Part shown: positions 25,131-34,752 of the stretch, piece after piece | How positions within the stretch are numbered: position 1 is the stretch's first letter | How the letters are laid out: the number at the start of each line of letters is the position of its first letter | Assembly (NCBI GenBank): GCA_964435595.1 | Contig: CAYSZV010000010.1 | Location: 1-62,919 of the forward strand | Source: Izemoplasma sp964435595 | GTDB taxonomy: Bacteria > Bacillota_I > Bacilli_A > Izemoplasmatales > Izemoplasmataceae | Direction of reading: 5' to 3' | Length of the DNA: 62,919 bases | Position numbers and translations under genes: made by a program | Notes under the pieces: model-generated | The model's input: the letters and a program-made list of their open reading frames with translations, nothing else | Told to the model about the DNA's origin: nothing | Databases searched by the model: none

Positions 25131-26013
25131 CTTGTTCTATATTTGTGATTGTTTCATCTTGATAAACGCGAACATAATCCACTTCCATCGTTGTCGGGAA
25201 AATAGTATCATCGACACCTTCTGCTCCACCCCAGTCTCCACCAATCGCAATGTTCAATATAATAAAGAAATCATGATCGAATGGCCATTGTCCAAATTCA
25301 GGACAATCCAAATACTGTCCTGGCCAGAAAGTGAATACTTCTACATCATCGACACTAAAGATGATTTTATCAGGAAGCCATTCCACTTTATACACTTGAA
25401 ACGCATCTTCCAAATTAGGAATTGTCAATGTATCACCTTTTTGACTTCCTAGTTTATGGTTAAATAGTTTTGTATGGACAGTTGAATGCACCACTTCTGG
25501 CATATAGCCAACATATTCCATAATATCTATTTCACCACTATTTGGCCAAATTCCGTAAGTTGGATAGGCAGGCATCATCCAGTTGGCCGCCCATGTTCCT
25601 CTACCGGGAGGAACTTTGGTGCGAATCTCAACAATACCATAGGTAAAGTCAAAGTCTGATGTAATTCTACTTGAAGTATAGTCACGATCATTATAACTTT
25701 CCTTTTTGGCAATGATTTTTAATAGCCCGTCTTCTACTACTGTATTTTGGTCTGTGTAATATTGTAGCTCGTTGTTACCTCCACCACTACCATTTACTTC
25801 ATACGTCCACTTTTCCAAGTCCAGTGTGTCCCCATCAAATTCATCACTCCAAACAAGTTGATAATCGAGTGATTCATAATCATAGGTGTACCCTGTCCCT
25901 TTACAAAAGACCTGTGGGTCTGGAAGAGGATCTGGTTGATCCTCACCCTCACCACACGCAGAAAGAAATAGTACGAAAAGAGATATTAAAACAAGACTTG
26001 TTAGTTTTTTCAT
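25117..26013 (-). CDS. GH16 beta-glucanase lipoprotein (laminarinase type)
   Basis: 298 residues from ATG 26013, which follows AGGAGAG and lies 5 nt past the permease stop; the longer open frame to 26154 has no basis. Signal with lipobox LSAC (Cys20). GH16 catalytic motif SGEIDIMEYVG (Glu161, Asp163, Glu166) preceded by VWSDEFDG and GRGTWAANWMMP, followed by ILNIAIGGDWGG: laminarinase-type. It would cut beta-1,3-glucan at the cell surface for the adjacent importers. It is last gene of the long operon. Confidence 0.92.
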   Translation of the reverse strand: MKKLTSLVLISLFVLFLSACGEGEDQPDPLPDPQVFCKGTGYTYDYESLDYQLVWSDEFDGDTLDLEKWTYEVNGSGGGNNELQYYTDQNTVVEDGLLKIIAKKESYNDRDYTSSRITSDFDFTYGIVEIRTKVPPGRGTWAANWMMPAYPTYGIWPNSGEIDIMEYVGYMPEVVHSTVHTKLFNHKLGSQKGDTLTIPNLEDAFQVYKVEWLPDKIIFSVDDVEVFTFWPGQYLDCPEFGQWPFDHDFFIILNIAIGGDWGGAEGVDDTIFPTTMEVDYVRVYQDETITNIEQEPVE

Positions 26014-26017
26014 GAGA

Positions 26018-27019
26018 TTACTCTCCTGTGATACCAGTTTGTTCAATTCCTTCAATGAATTGTTTTTGTGCAAATGCATATAGGATGAACAATGGTAACA
26101 TTGTGATAAATGTTGCTGCCATTTTAAACGCTTCATTGTTTTGAGCCGTTCCACCTAATCCTGGAACACTTGGAGGTCTTGAATTAAACAAGCTATCAAA
26201 TGCACCTAATTGTGTAGGTAGAAGTTGCAATCCTTCTGATAACAATAATCCTGTGATATATGTTTCATTCCAGTTCCATACGAAACTAAAGAGGAATACA
26301 ACGACAATCGTAGAAAAACTCATTCGGATTGTAATATGGTAAAACTGAGCGACTGGTCCAGCACCATCAATTCTTGCTGCCTCATATAATGCAGGCGGTA
26401 TTAGTCTAAAGAAGTTATAGAATATTAAGATTAAGATTGCTGAATTAACCCCTTGTCCTAATATTGCAAATACAATTTGAGGAATCGGTGTTCCCATTAA
26501 TTGCATCGACCAAATTGGTTCTAAAAATGATAAGTTTGATTGCATCCATTCTTGTGTGTTAACAATCATCATAATTCTAGGAATTAAAATAATAGGAACA
26601 GGCACGATAAACGAAACCAAAATCATCCCAAACAATATATTTTTTCCTGAGAAATTATATCTTGCAAAGGCAAACCCTGTCATTGCACTTACGATTGTTT
26701 GTGCAATAGCTAACAAAGTCGAAAACCAAAATGAATTAAAGAATGTTGAAAATCCATTTAATACTTCTAAACTTCCGGTAAAGTTCCCAATATAGAAACT
26801 TTTTGGAATCCAATCCACTTCTGGATTGATAATATCTATTGGACTCATAAACGATAATGAAATCATATTAAATAACGGATATAAGAACACATAAGATACA
26901 GTAATTAATAAAATATAAACAACAGCTTGACCTAAATATCCTTGAATCTTTCTTCTTTTTCGGATTGCTAGGTTTACCCAACCTTTTACTTTAGAGGCGA
27001 AATTCTTAATTGTTTGCAT
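26018..27019 (-). CDS. Sugar ABC permease, MalG/CUT1 type (pair A)
   Basis: 333 residues, six membrane segments. The cytoplasmic EAA loop is YEAARIDGAGPVAQFYHI, which docks the ATPase. Longer than typical (~280) because of an N-terminal basic extension (VKGWVNLAIRKRRKIQ) and a loop after residue 160. It overlaps the MalF-type gene by 14 nt. It forms a heterodimer with that protein for oligosaccharide import. Substrate inferred from context. Confidence 0.9.
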   Translation of the reverse strand: MQTIKNFASKVKGWVNLAIRKRRKIQGYLGQAVVYILLITVSYVFLYPLFNMISLSFMSPIDIINPEVDWIPKSFYIGNFTGSLEVLNGFSTFFNSFWFSTLLAIAQTIVSAMTGFAFARYNFSGKNILFGMILVSFIVPVPIILIPRIMMIVNTQEWMQSNLSFLEPIWSMQLMGTPIPQIVFAILGQGVNSAILILIFYNFFRLIPPALYEAARIDGAGPVAQFYHITIRMSFSTIVVVFLFSFVWNWNETYITGLLLSEGLQLLPTQLGAFDSLFNSRPPSVPGLGGTAQNNEAFKMAATFITMLPLFILYAFAQKQFIEGIEQTGITGE

Positions 27020-28004
27020 ATTCTACCTCCTCTGCGATACGTTGACGTCTGTCTAATAAATTTTGATAGCTTTTACGTTGAATACTCGTCAATTTCATTT
27101 CTTTTTTCTTCTCTCTTGTTCCAAGAAGAATAAAGGCAAATGTTACAAAGACAATAACAACGATTGAATACAGCCAAGTAAATGCACTCGCTAATCCAAG
27201 CCCACTACCAATCTCATACATTTTTGTTCTAATAATCGCATATACTGGGTTGATATTGTACATCCCAATTTGTACGATTGTAAAGATTGCTGCAACCAAT
27301 GCGGTAGGTTTAATAATTGGAATCGTGATTTTCCATAAAATCTGCCATCCAGTTGCCCCATCAATTTTAGCTGCTTCATATAATGCACGATTGATTTTTT
27401 GTAATGCATTAATGAATAAGATAATTGGAATCCCTGTAAACCATAAAATCATAGTAAAGTTTTGGAATAAACTAAGCATAATTTCTGCCATAAACGACGA
27501 ATATGAATTTAGCATTTGGAATATAATATTTCCTCTAAAATCACTTAATTCAGTAGATCCTGTATCGACCAATTTATCCATAACACTTCCTGATAATACG
27601 ATTACTGGTAAGAAGAATATTGTTCTAAATCCAGCACGGAATTTCAAGTTTCTGTTTAATAATAGCCCTAAGATAAAACTCAATATAACAATTGTTGGTA
27701 CATAGGTAACTTCTACCAATATAAATTGTAATAAGGCTGGCACAAATTCAGTATTTTCAAACAGTGCCACAATATAGTTATTCATTCCAACAAAGGTTCT
27801 TTGATATCCAAGTCCAGTTTGTGTAACATCATAGAAACTTAGATATATTGTGTAGAAAAACGGAATAATGCTTAATGTTACAAATCCAATCAACCATGGA
27901 ATCAAGAACAAATATGCTGCTTTATTTTGTTTTGTCCCACGTTGTAGGATTTTTATTATTTGCTTGTCAGATAACTCGTGAGCTGACTTCTGTTTTTTCG
28001 CCAT
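27006..28004 (-). CDS. Sugar ABC permease, MalF/CUT1 type (pair A)
   Basis: 332 residues. EAA loop LYEAAKIDGATGWQILWKIT near residue 215, six membrane helices, charged cytoplasmic ends. Its start lies 3 nt past the DUF5696 stop, and its end overlaps the MalG-type partner. Probable beta-gluco-oligosaccharide importer subunit. Pair A lies next to the DUF5696 gene, pair B next to the 995-aa binding protein; which binding protein serves which pair is not decided by sequence. Confidence 0.9.
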   Translation of the reverse strand: MAKKQKSAHELSDKQIIKILQRGTKQNKAAYLFLIPWLIGFVTLSIIPFFYTIYLSFYDVTQTGLGYQRTFVGMNNYIVALFENTEFVPALLQFILVEVTYVPTIVILSFILGLLLNRNLKFRAGFRTIFFLPVIVLSGSVMDKLVDTGSTELSDFRGNIIFQMLNSYSSFMAEIMLSLFQNFTMILWFTGIPIILFINALQKINRALYEAAKIDGATGWQILWKITIPIIKPTALVAAIFTIVQIGMYNINPVYAIIRTKMYEIGSGLGLASAFTWLYSIVVIVFVTFAFILLGTREKKKEMKLTSIQRKSYQNLLDRRQRIAEEVEYANN

Positions 28005-28006
28005 AG

Positions 28007-30895
28007 TTACCCTCCAATCACAGCATAAGCTTCAGCTTGAACACTTACGCCTTCGTATGTAATTACCTGATCTGTATAATTGATCACGATTGTTACACCA
28101 TTATCATATTCATTTACTACCAATCCGTTTTCTACTACAGTACGATCAATCCAATTTGCACCAATGACATCACCTAAGGCACCATTCACTGTTTGGTATA
28201 CATGGGTAATCAATTCTTCATACAAATGATATTCAGTTGAATAGAAGTTTTTACTCATTGTATTTGTTAATAAGTAAGCTGGCTCTTCCGTTAAGACAAA
28301 GCTTGGATAAATATTGTAATCAATCATACGTAACACATCTGAATCTGTATAGAAACTAAAGTTACTATACGGACCATATAATTCCATTGTGTTTTGTAAT
28401 ACCAATTCTACAAATGGAACAGTATCTGTTTCAATTAAGAATTGGGTACCATATACAGGTGCTTGTAAATATCTATCTACATACTGTAAAATGTATGCAT
28501 TTGGACTGTGCGCATTGACAAGTATACCTTCAGTAAGATCAGCAAATCCATCGATTACCAATTGCTTCGCTTCCGTTCTACTTGTATCATTTCCTGTATA
28601 ATCTGCTGTTAAATTATCTGAGATACCTTGAATGGTATAACTTGATACATTCAAATCATTTAATTTATCAGTTTGCTCTAACATCCATTCAATCGATTTT
28701 GTAGGTCTTGCATAATAATACTGATTGATTGGTGTTGTTCCAAAGATGCGATAAGAATACCATGAAGACGTATGCTGTGTCGCATTCCTTCTTAAGTTCA
28801 TTTGTTCTTCATTGATTTTGTAATAGTCTTGAGAAAAACTAATATCAACACCTAGTTCTGCATATTTCTCAACTAAGTTTCTAAATGATCTTTCGGTCCC
28901 TATTTGTCTCGTAAAATCAGTTTTCCATGGATCCCCTAAGGTAATTCCACCATCTTGCCAACCGAGTAATCCAGAGTTGATATTTGTAATATTATTTTCC
29001 ATCATATCTTCTAAGATACGATCTACTCCACTCGATGTTGTTGTGATTGCGTTATTAAATCCAGTGATTCCTTCTTCGGCATCACTTAACAAGAAATCAA
29101 GTCTAATCGGAATATCATCATAAGAATATACTTGTTCTGTTAACATTCCATTTTCAATTAAATATTCTCGATATGATTGAGCCATTCCAACATAGCTAGC
29201 TTGCGGTCCATCTTCTAATACACTACCATCTCCAGCTAAGAAGTTATAACGCATATCTACATCAAAGTGATTTCGTTCATCATAGGTTGTTAAATATCCC
29301 CAACCTTGTTGGTTATACACTTGGTTATACACTTTATTGTATTCATATCTAGGATATGTAAAGTTATAATATGTTAGATTTTCTTCTGGCATCGCTACTA
29401 TTTGCATGTATTCGTCACCTTCAGTTGCAAAGGCTACAAATGCCGCTTGTGAATCGTCACCATGAGAAATACCAAAGACTGGCATAGAAGCAGTTTTAAA
29501 CGGTACATATGCTCCAGCAAACCCACTAAAGTTTTCAGTTTGTGCAATATTTGTTCCATATACACTCGCATCATAATCATTTAGTTTTTCAGTATTATCT
29601 CCAAATCGAATCAAACTACCTGCTCCATCAGGAACAAGAGAATATCCAGGTATTTTGTATTTGAATATTTCTTCATTATAATCCATTTCTGCAAGGTCAA
29701 ACGTTTCATAAGCCCCACCACTTGCTCCTAAGAATGGAGAAATTAAGATAGCTGCTAATGATTGTTCCGCTTCTCCTGAGATATCTTCATCTAATACTTG
29801 ATAACGGATTCCTTGATCATCGAAATAAATATGTAATTTAATAAAAATTTCAGGATCATCAAATTCAATATCTAACACATAATGATTGTCATCATTTGTT
29901 TCCAATAATCTTGAGTCTACATCAGTAAACGATGCACTAGACAAACGTTTGATTGTATTGGCTGAATCGTAATATTCAATTGTCAACAAACTATTAGCAA
30001 ATGCTGTGTATGTTGTATTTAATCGTACTTCTTTATCACGACATCCAGCTAACAAATCTGCATCCGTTACTGCATATTCACTTTCTAATAATTCCATATC
30101 ACCACGTGGTATTTGATTTGTTTCAGCAACAACTGCTGTTCCATCAAACTCTTCAAACATAATGTTATCTAACAAAACTCTAGTTTCGATATTGTCAACA
30201 TCATCACCAGCGATATATCCAAAGTTAAATAATAAATCAACTGTTGTATCTGCTGTAGCTGTGTATTCAAACGTAAATGTTTGATAGTCATCGATTAAAG
30301 CATATGTATTATTTACGCCATCAATACCAGCTGACATAGAACGATCATCATTTGCTCTCGCATCAAATGAAATTTGATACGTTGTCCCATTCGTTACTGG
30401 GACTTGTCCAAACATCACTTGAATATCATCTTCTGCATACTCATCAGTTAAATCATCTGTTTTTACTTCTAATTCTCCATTTTGTCCCCAAACATCAACG
30501 GCACCTAAGTCTTCATGTAATGTATAGGTTAGTCCGAATATTGTGGGATCCACATCTTCAAATTGTGCTTCATAATCATCTACTACATCGTCACAATCAT
30601 CATCGATGTCTTTACTAAATTCTAAATCTAATCCCGTTTTCCAAGTATATCCATTGCGGTCATCTTGAATGACAATGGTATCTCTAGATTCACGGAAATA
30701 ATATGTTAAATCGCCTTCACTATATAGTTCTACTAATCCATCTAGTAACGGATCACTAATTGCATATACTACTTCTTCCGGAGGTATTGCTGTTTCTCTA
30801 CTGTTTGGTACATAAACAGCTTGTACAGTAGCATATGAAATCCCAATTAGAAGTAAAACGAAAATCTTTAATTTCATGTTCTTAAGAGAAAACAT
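28007..30895 (-). CDS. DUF5696 surface protein with inserted carbohydrate-binding module
   Basis: 962 residues. AAGGAGG precedes ATG 30895; an N-terminal helix (8-28) acts as signal or anchor. Residues ~110-250 form a CBM4/9-like insert (GTTYQISFDARANDD...; DNIMFEEFDGTAVVAE) nearly identical in phrase to one in the 1017-aa lipoprotein at 52292. Residues ~270-960 match the DUF5696 pattern known from Paenibacillus-type sugar loci (GYSLVPDGAGSLIRFGD; GLLGWQDGG), whose structure is thought to be a TIM-barrel-type glycosidase-like fold, but no activity is established. Possibly an unrecognised glucan-active enzyme or transporter accessory. Confidence 0.75.
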   Translation of the reverse strand: MFSLKNMKLKIFVLLLIGISYATVQAVYVPNSRETAIPPEEVVYAISDPLLDGLVELYSEGDLTYYFRESRDTIVIQDDRNGYTWKTGLDLEFSKDIDDDCDDVVDDYEAQFEDVDPTIFGLTYTLHEDLGAVDVWGQNGELEVKTDDLTDEYAEDDIQVMFGQVPVTNGTTYQISFDARANDDRSMSAGIDGVNNTYALIDDYQTFTFEYTATADTTVDLLFNFGYIAGDDVDNIETRVLLDNIMFEEFDGTAVVAETNQIPRGDMELLESEYAVTDADLLAGCRDKEVRLNTTYTAFANSLLTIEYYDSANTIKRLSSASFTDVDSRLLETNDDNHYVLDIEFDDPEIFIKLHIYFDDQGIRYQVLDEDISGEAEQSLAAILISPFLGASGGAYETFDLAEMDYNEEIFKYKIPGYSLVPDGAGSLIRFGDNTEKLNDYDASVYGTNIAQTENFSGFAGAYVPFKTASMPVFGISHGDDSQAAFVAFATEGDEYMQIVAMPEENLTYYNFTYPRYEYNKVYNQVYNQQGWGYLTTYDERNHFDVDMRYNFLAGDGSVLEDGPQASYVGMAQSYREYLIENGMLTEQVYSYDDIPIRLDFLLSDAEEGITGFNNAITTTSSGVDRILEDMMENNITNINSGLLGWQDGGITLGDPWKTDFTRQIGTERSFRNLVEKYAELGVDISFSQDYYKINEEQMNLRRNATQHTSSWYSYRIFGTTPINQYYYARPTKSIEWMLEQTDKLNDLNVSSYTIQGISDNLTADYTGNDTSRTEAKQLVIDGFADLTEGILVNAHSPNAYILQYVDRYLQAPVYGTQFLIETDTVPFVELVLQNTMELYGPYSNFSFYTDSDVLRMIDYNIYPSFVLTEEPAYLLTNTMSKNFYSTEYHLYEELITHVYQTVNGALGDVIGANWIDRTVVENGLVVNEYDNGVTIVINYTDQVITYEGVSVQAEAYAVIGG

Positions 30896-32912
30896 TTCTA
30901 ACAGCCTCCTTCACTAATCCGATTGCGAACTGAATCATTTGATCTCCCATGATTTGAACGAACGCAAATAATACTGCTACAATTGCCATGAATAAGAATG
31001 TTAACAAGAAACTCTTAATTGATTCACGGATTGTATAATTATGCAATTCTTGAATTGAAAGGAAAATCAGTGTTCCTGTTCCAGCCATTCCTACCCATAT
31101 TGAGAAACTCAATAAGAATTCTTCATTGTAGGTTAGAATGTGTGATAAATATGTTGCAAGGAAATATACCAAAGCAAGTGGCATTAATGAATACCCAACA
31201 CCTTTGTATAATTCTCCAACACTACCTTCTCCATCATTGATAGATGTTACAAGGTAATTACTTGATAAGAATAAGATTGCAATACTGAAGAATCCTAATA
31301 CCAACGCATTTAAATCCATATCTACAGCTTCTACATATTGGAAGATAAATCCTTTACTTGTTTGATATACCAAATATCCAACAAAGAATATTAGCCACCA
31401 AACAGAAGCCCCAATATATGATCCTCTTCGTTTCTTCTTCATGTAGTAGAAACTATCCAAAGGATGCTTAATAAATTGGAATGCAAACAAGATATCTGCG
31501 ATCCATCTAATACTAGCAATTTTGTGAATCCAAGCTTTTGGTCGATTCAAGTACTCGTATTTTTTATTGGTTGCTTTGATTGTAAAATATCCTACTACAG
31601 CTACAAAGAATCCAACCAAGTAAAACGGTAAATTTCTTTGTAAATTAATGTTTCTAACTTCCCAGAAACTTTCACTATAGTAAAAACGATTACCAGATAG
31701 AACAAAATGTTCCATACTTTCTTCATATTCTGCTTGGCTAAATAAGTTTCTACCAATCTCATTATGAGCCAGTACACTCAATTGATTTAATTTTAATACG
31801 TCTTCCCATACAACAACGGCGTCATCATATTGTCCACCTTTGTATAAGGTTAACGCTTCATATATCTTTGTAGAATATTCTGTTGCTCTAAAGCTTTGTA
31901 AGGATGCATTGTTTTCATCTAAGGTCCAAAGTGTTCCTTGCGAATCCACTGCAATACTTTGTAAGTTATCATAGAATCCTGCTACATCTTCACGATCTTC
32001 ACGTGTTCCAAACATAAAGATGAACCACCCATCACTCGTAAAGACAAAAATCTGTCCTGTTTGTGAAGAAGCAAACATAATTCCATCACTATTTGTATAG
32101 ACATCGTTTAATTCTAAATCAACACCATAATCCGTATCAATTGAAGAACTTCCATCAGTATTATGCTTTTTCAATCCACTGATATCTTGCCCAATACTTG
32201 TAGAATAAATTCTATTATCTAAATCAACATAAATATTTGAGAATGTAATCGGATTCCGATCACTTGCTTGTGCAAGTTGTTCTTCTGTAAAGATTAAATT
32301 TTCTAATTGTTGTCTAATACTTAACTGTACTTCATTGGTAGAAAAGTATCCTTGGAAATCTCCATTACTTGATAATTGGATAATTCCATCAAATACACCT
32401 TCCCCAATAATATACAGGTTCCCTGCATCATCAACCGCAACTTTTTTTGGATTATATGATGTGTTTTCTAAACTAACACTGTCCGGCTTTACAAATGTTT
32501 GAACGATAGTATTATCCGTATCAATTTTAAATACAGCTTGGGCAGCACTATCTGCTACATACAGTGTTCCATCTTCTTCCACGTACAATCCTTTTGGTGT
32601 TTGAAATTCAGGTAATGCCAATATTTCTACTACAGTATCTGTGTTCGGATCGTATTTCACGACTCTGGCATTTTTGGTATCTGCTATATATAGAATATCG
32701 TCACTATCAAAGAATAAATCTGAAGGACCATCCAGCCCTAAATCTAAGATTGTTTGATCTGGTAAATAGGCATCCTGTGTAATAACAAAATTCCCTTTAC
32801 GATCAAATGTTCTTGTATAGGTTGTTGCACTTGAAGCTTCTAATTCACTTACTCCAACCAGTGTAAGTGATACAAGCATTACAAGTACGAGTAATCTTTT
32901 AAATTGTACCAT
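30882..32912 (-). CDS. NHL-repeat and Yip1-domain membrane protein
   Basis: 676 residues. Signal-like N-terminus (residues 5-27). NHL-type beta-propeller repeats span ~55-345 (e.g. GPSDLFFDSDDILYIADTKN and TPKGLYVEEDGTLYVADSAA), followed by a TPR-like pair (~355-415), a membrane helix (~430-450) and a multi-helix Yip1-like domain (~475-670). Such proteins occur with DUF5696 in sugar-transport loci of Bacillota, with no known activity. The ATG lies 1 nt after the permease stop, indicating coupling. Could organise surface glucan-processing complexes (inference). Confidence 0.8.
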   Translation of the reverse strand: MVQFKRLLVLVMLVSLTLVGVSELEASSATTYTRTFDRKGNFVITQDAYLPDQTILDLGLDGPSDLFFDSDDILYIADTKNARVVKYDPNTDTVVEILALPEFQTPKGLYVEEDGTLYVADSAAQAVFKIDTDNTIVQTFVKPDSVSLENTSYNPKKVAVDDAGNLYIIGEGVFDGIIQLSSNGDFQGYFSTNEVQLSIRQQLENLIFTEEQLAQASDRNPITFSNIYVDLDNRIYSTSIGQDISGLKKHNTDGSSSIDTDYGVDLELNDVYTNSDGIMFASSQTGQIFVFTSDGWFIFMFGTREDREDVAGFYDNLQSIAVDSQGTLWTLDENNASLQSFRATEYSTKIYEALTLYKGGQYDDAVVVWEDVLKLNQLSVLAHNEIGRNLFSQAEYEESMEHFVLSGNRFYYSESFWEVRNINLQRNLPFYLVGFFVAVVGYFTIKATNKKYEYLNRPKAWIHKIASIRWIADILFAFQFIKHPLDSFYYMKKKRRGSYIGASVWWLIFFVGYLVYQTSKGFIFQYVEAVDMDLNALVLGFFSIAILFLSSNYLVTSINDGEGSVGELYKGVGYSLMPLALVYFLATYLSHILTYNEEFLLSFSIWVGMAGTGTLIFLSIQELHNYTIRESIKSFLLTFLFMAIVAVLFAFVQIMGDQMIQFAIGLVKEAVRNVFS

Positions 32913-32913
32913 T

Positions 32914-33786
32914 TTACTTGATACCAGAATGACTCATTGTATCCATTACTTGACCTTGTAATATAACGAATATAATCAAGTTTGGCAATGTCATAATAAG
33001 TCCGGCAGCTGCAGCCATACCGGCTCCAGCAATTGACACAGCTTGGTTGGCGGTTAGTGTCGTTAAGTAAAAGCTAAATGTTTTTTTGGTTTCTGTAATA
33101 ATATATAAACTACTTGATTCTGTATTTCCCCAAATAAACTGGAATGCAAGAATTGCAACAGTAGCGAGGGCTGGCTTAATTAACGGGAAGATAATATATC
33201 TCATTATGTGCCAGTCATTTGCCCCATCTAATTTGGCTGCTTCGATCAATTCATTAGGTACTTGATCGATGAATTGTTTTACTAAGAACAATCCAATCGG
33301 CATTGCTAGGTATGGAATAACATGTACAAGGTAACTATCTGTTAATCCAATTGTATCAATCATCAAGTAACGTGGAATCATTACCGCAACAGCAACAAAC
33401 ATCAATGCTATTTGGTTAACTTGGAATAAAGGTTTCTTTAATTTAAATTCTTTTTTACTTAGTGCGTATGCTGTACTTGTAGTGATCACCAATGTCAATG
33501 AAATCATTACAATTGTAATCACCAATGAGTTGAATAAATATCTAGTCATTGGTACCCCAGTACTCGATGCAGCTCTAAATAAATCGGTAAAATTCTTAAA
33601 GGTCGGCTTTTGTACTAAAAACCTTGGAGGGAACATAATTAATTCATCAATCGGCTTCAATGCTTGACTGAATGTATAGACAATCGGTAACATCATAAAG
33701 ATAGCCAGAGGAACTAAAATAATATAGAATTTGACTTGATTCTTTGTAAAACTCTTCGGATTTACATTCATTGCTTTAATTGCCAT
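32914..33786 (-). CDS. Sugar ABC permease, MalG/CUT1 type (pair B)
   Basis: 290 residues, six membrane helices. EAA loop IEAAKLDGANDWHIMRYIIF. Encoded directly after its MalF-type partner and before the NHL/Yip1 gene. Standard family length. ATPase not encoded locally. Confidence 0.92.
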   Translation of the reverse strand: MAIKAMNVNPKSFTKNQVKFYIILVPLAIFMMLPIVYTFSQALKPIDELIMFPPRFLVQKPTFKNFTDLFRAASSTGVPMTRYLFNSLVITIVMISLTLVITTSTAYALSKKEFKLKKPLFQVNQIALMFVAVAVMIPRYLMIDTIGLTDSYLVHVIPYLAMPIGLFLVKQFIDQVPNELIEAAKLDGANDWHIMRYIIFPLIKPALATVAILAFQFIWGNTESSSLYIITETKKTFSFYLTTLTANQAVSIAGAGMAAAAGLIMTLPNLIIFVILQGQVMDTMSHSGIK

Positions 33787-33798
33787 ATATTTTACCTC

Positions 33799-34752
33799 CT
33801 AATCCTTTTCGCCGAATAATGCATATGCTACGAAACTAAATGATGCGATAACCATCAGTAAAACAACACTGATTGCTGCTGCATATCCCATTTCATATCG
33901 TAGGAATCCATAATCTTCAATGTGATTTATAATTAATTGTCCAGCATACTGTGGTGTAGGGTTTGCTCCCGATAACGCTACTCCAATGTATCCACTATTA
34001 AACGCTCCAACAATTGCCATTACCGCTCCAAATAACATTTGCGGCTTCATTTGTGGAATCGTAATATAAATAATTTCTTGGAATCTGTTTTTGATTCCAT
34101 CTACTAGTGCTGCTTCATATAAGGTCTTATCAACATTTAGAAGTCCAGCTAACATTGCTAAGAATCCAATTCCCATACTGCTCCATAGTGATACCATGAT
34201 CATGATATTTAATAGATAGGCTGGATCTTGTAAGAACTGAATGGCTTCATCAATCAGATCCCAATTCAATAATATGGCATTGATATATCCATCTTGGTTT
34301 CCTGAAAATACAGTTCTCCATACAACAGTGATGAATACAGGTCCCATCATTGATGGTGCGTACATAGCAAGACTAATCCATTTTCTAGGCTTCGCTTGTA
34401 CTTGTGATAGCATCCATGCCATGATGAATGCCAAAATATATCCACCAGGTCCTACGATAATTGCATATTTCAATGTATTTGGAATAACATATCGTAAGAA
34501 GTTTAAATCTTGTGTAATTAACATTACATAATTATACATTCCAAGAGGCTCAGTAAACACTGGTGCTTGGATTAAATCAAAGTGGAATAGTGATAATCCC
34601 CATGCCACGATAATCGGTACAATAATGAATGCGGTAAATAGTAATACGAACGGTCCAACAAGTAATGTTGTTGATAAGAAATCTCGACGTTTTGATAGTT
34701 CACTTTGTGTCATATCAGCACGCTTCTTAAATAATAACTTCATCGTAGCCAT
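33799..34752 (-). CDS. Sugar ABC permease, MalF/CUT1 type (pair B)
   Basis: 317 residues, six membrane segments, EAA loop LYEAALVDGIKNRFQEIIYI. The start overlaps the 995-aa binding-protein stop in a TAATG arrangement, suggesting this binding protein serves this permease pair (inference from coupling). Confidence 0.92.
   Translation of the reverse strand: MATMKLLFKKRADMTQSELSKRRDFLSTTLLVGPFVLLFTAFIIVPIIVAWGLSLFHFDLIQAPVFTEPLGMYNYVMLITQDLNFLRYVIPNTLKYAIIVGPGGYILAFIMAWMLSQVQAKPRKWISLAMYAPSMMGPVFITVVWRTVFSGNQDGYINAILLNWDLIDEAIQFLQDPAYLLNIMIMVSLWSSMGIGFLAMLAGLLNVDKTLYEAALVDGIKNRFQEIIYITIPQMKPQMLFGAVMAIVGAFNSGYIGVALSGANPTPQYAGQLIINHIEDYGFLRYEMGYAAAISVVLLMVIASFSFVAYALFGEKD

Noticed and set aside
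26014..26154. N-terminal 47-residue extension of the GH16 lipoprotein
   Set aside because: It overlaps the permease coding end in another frame, has no ribosome site, and the lipoprotein signal begins at 26013.
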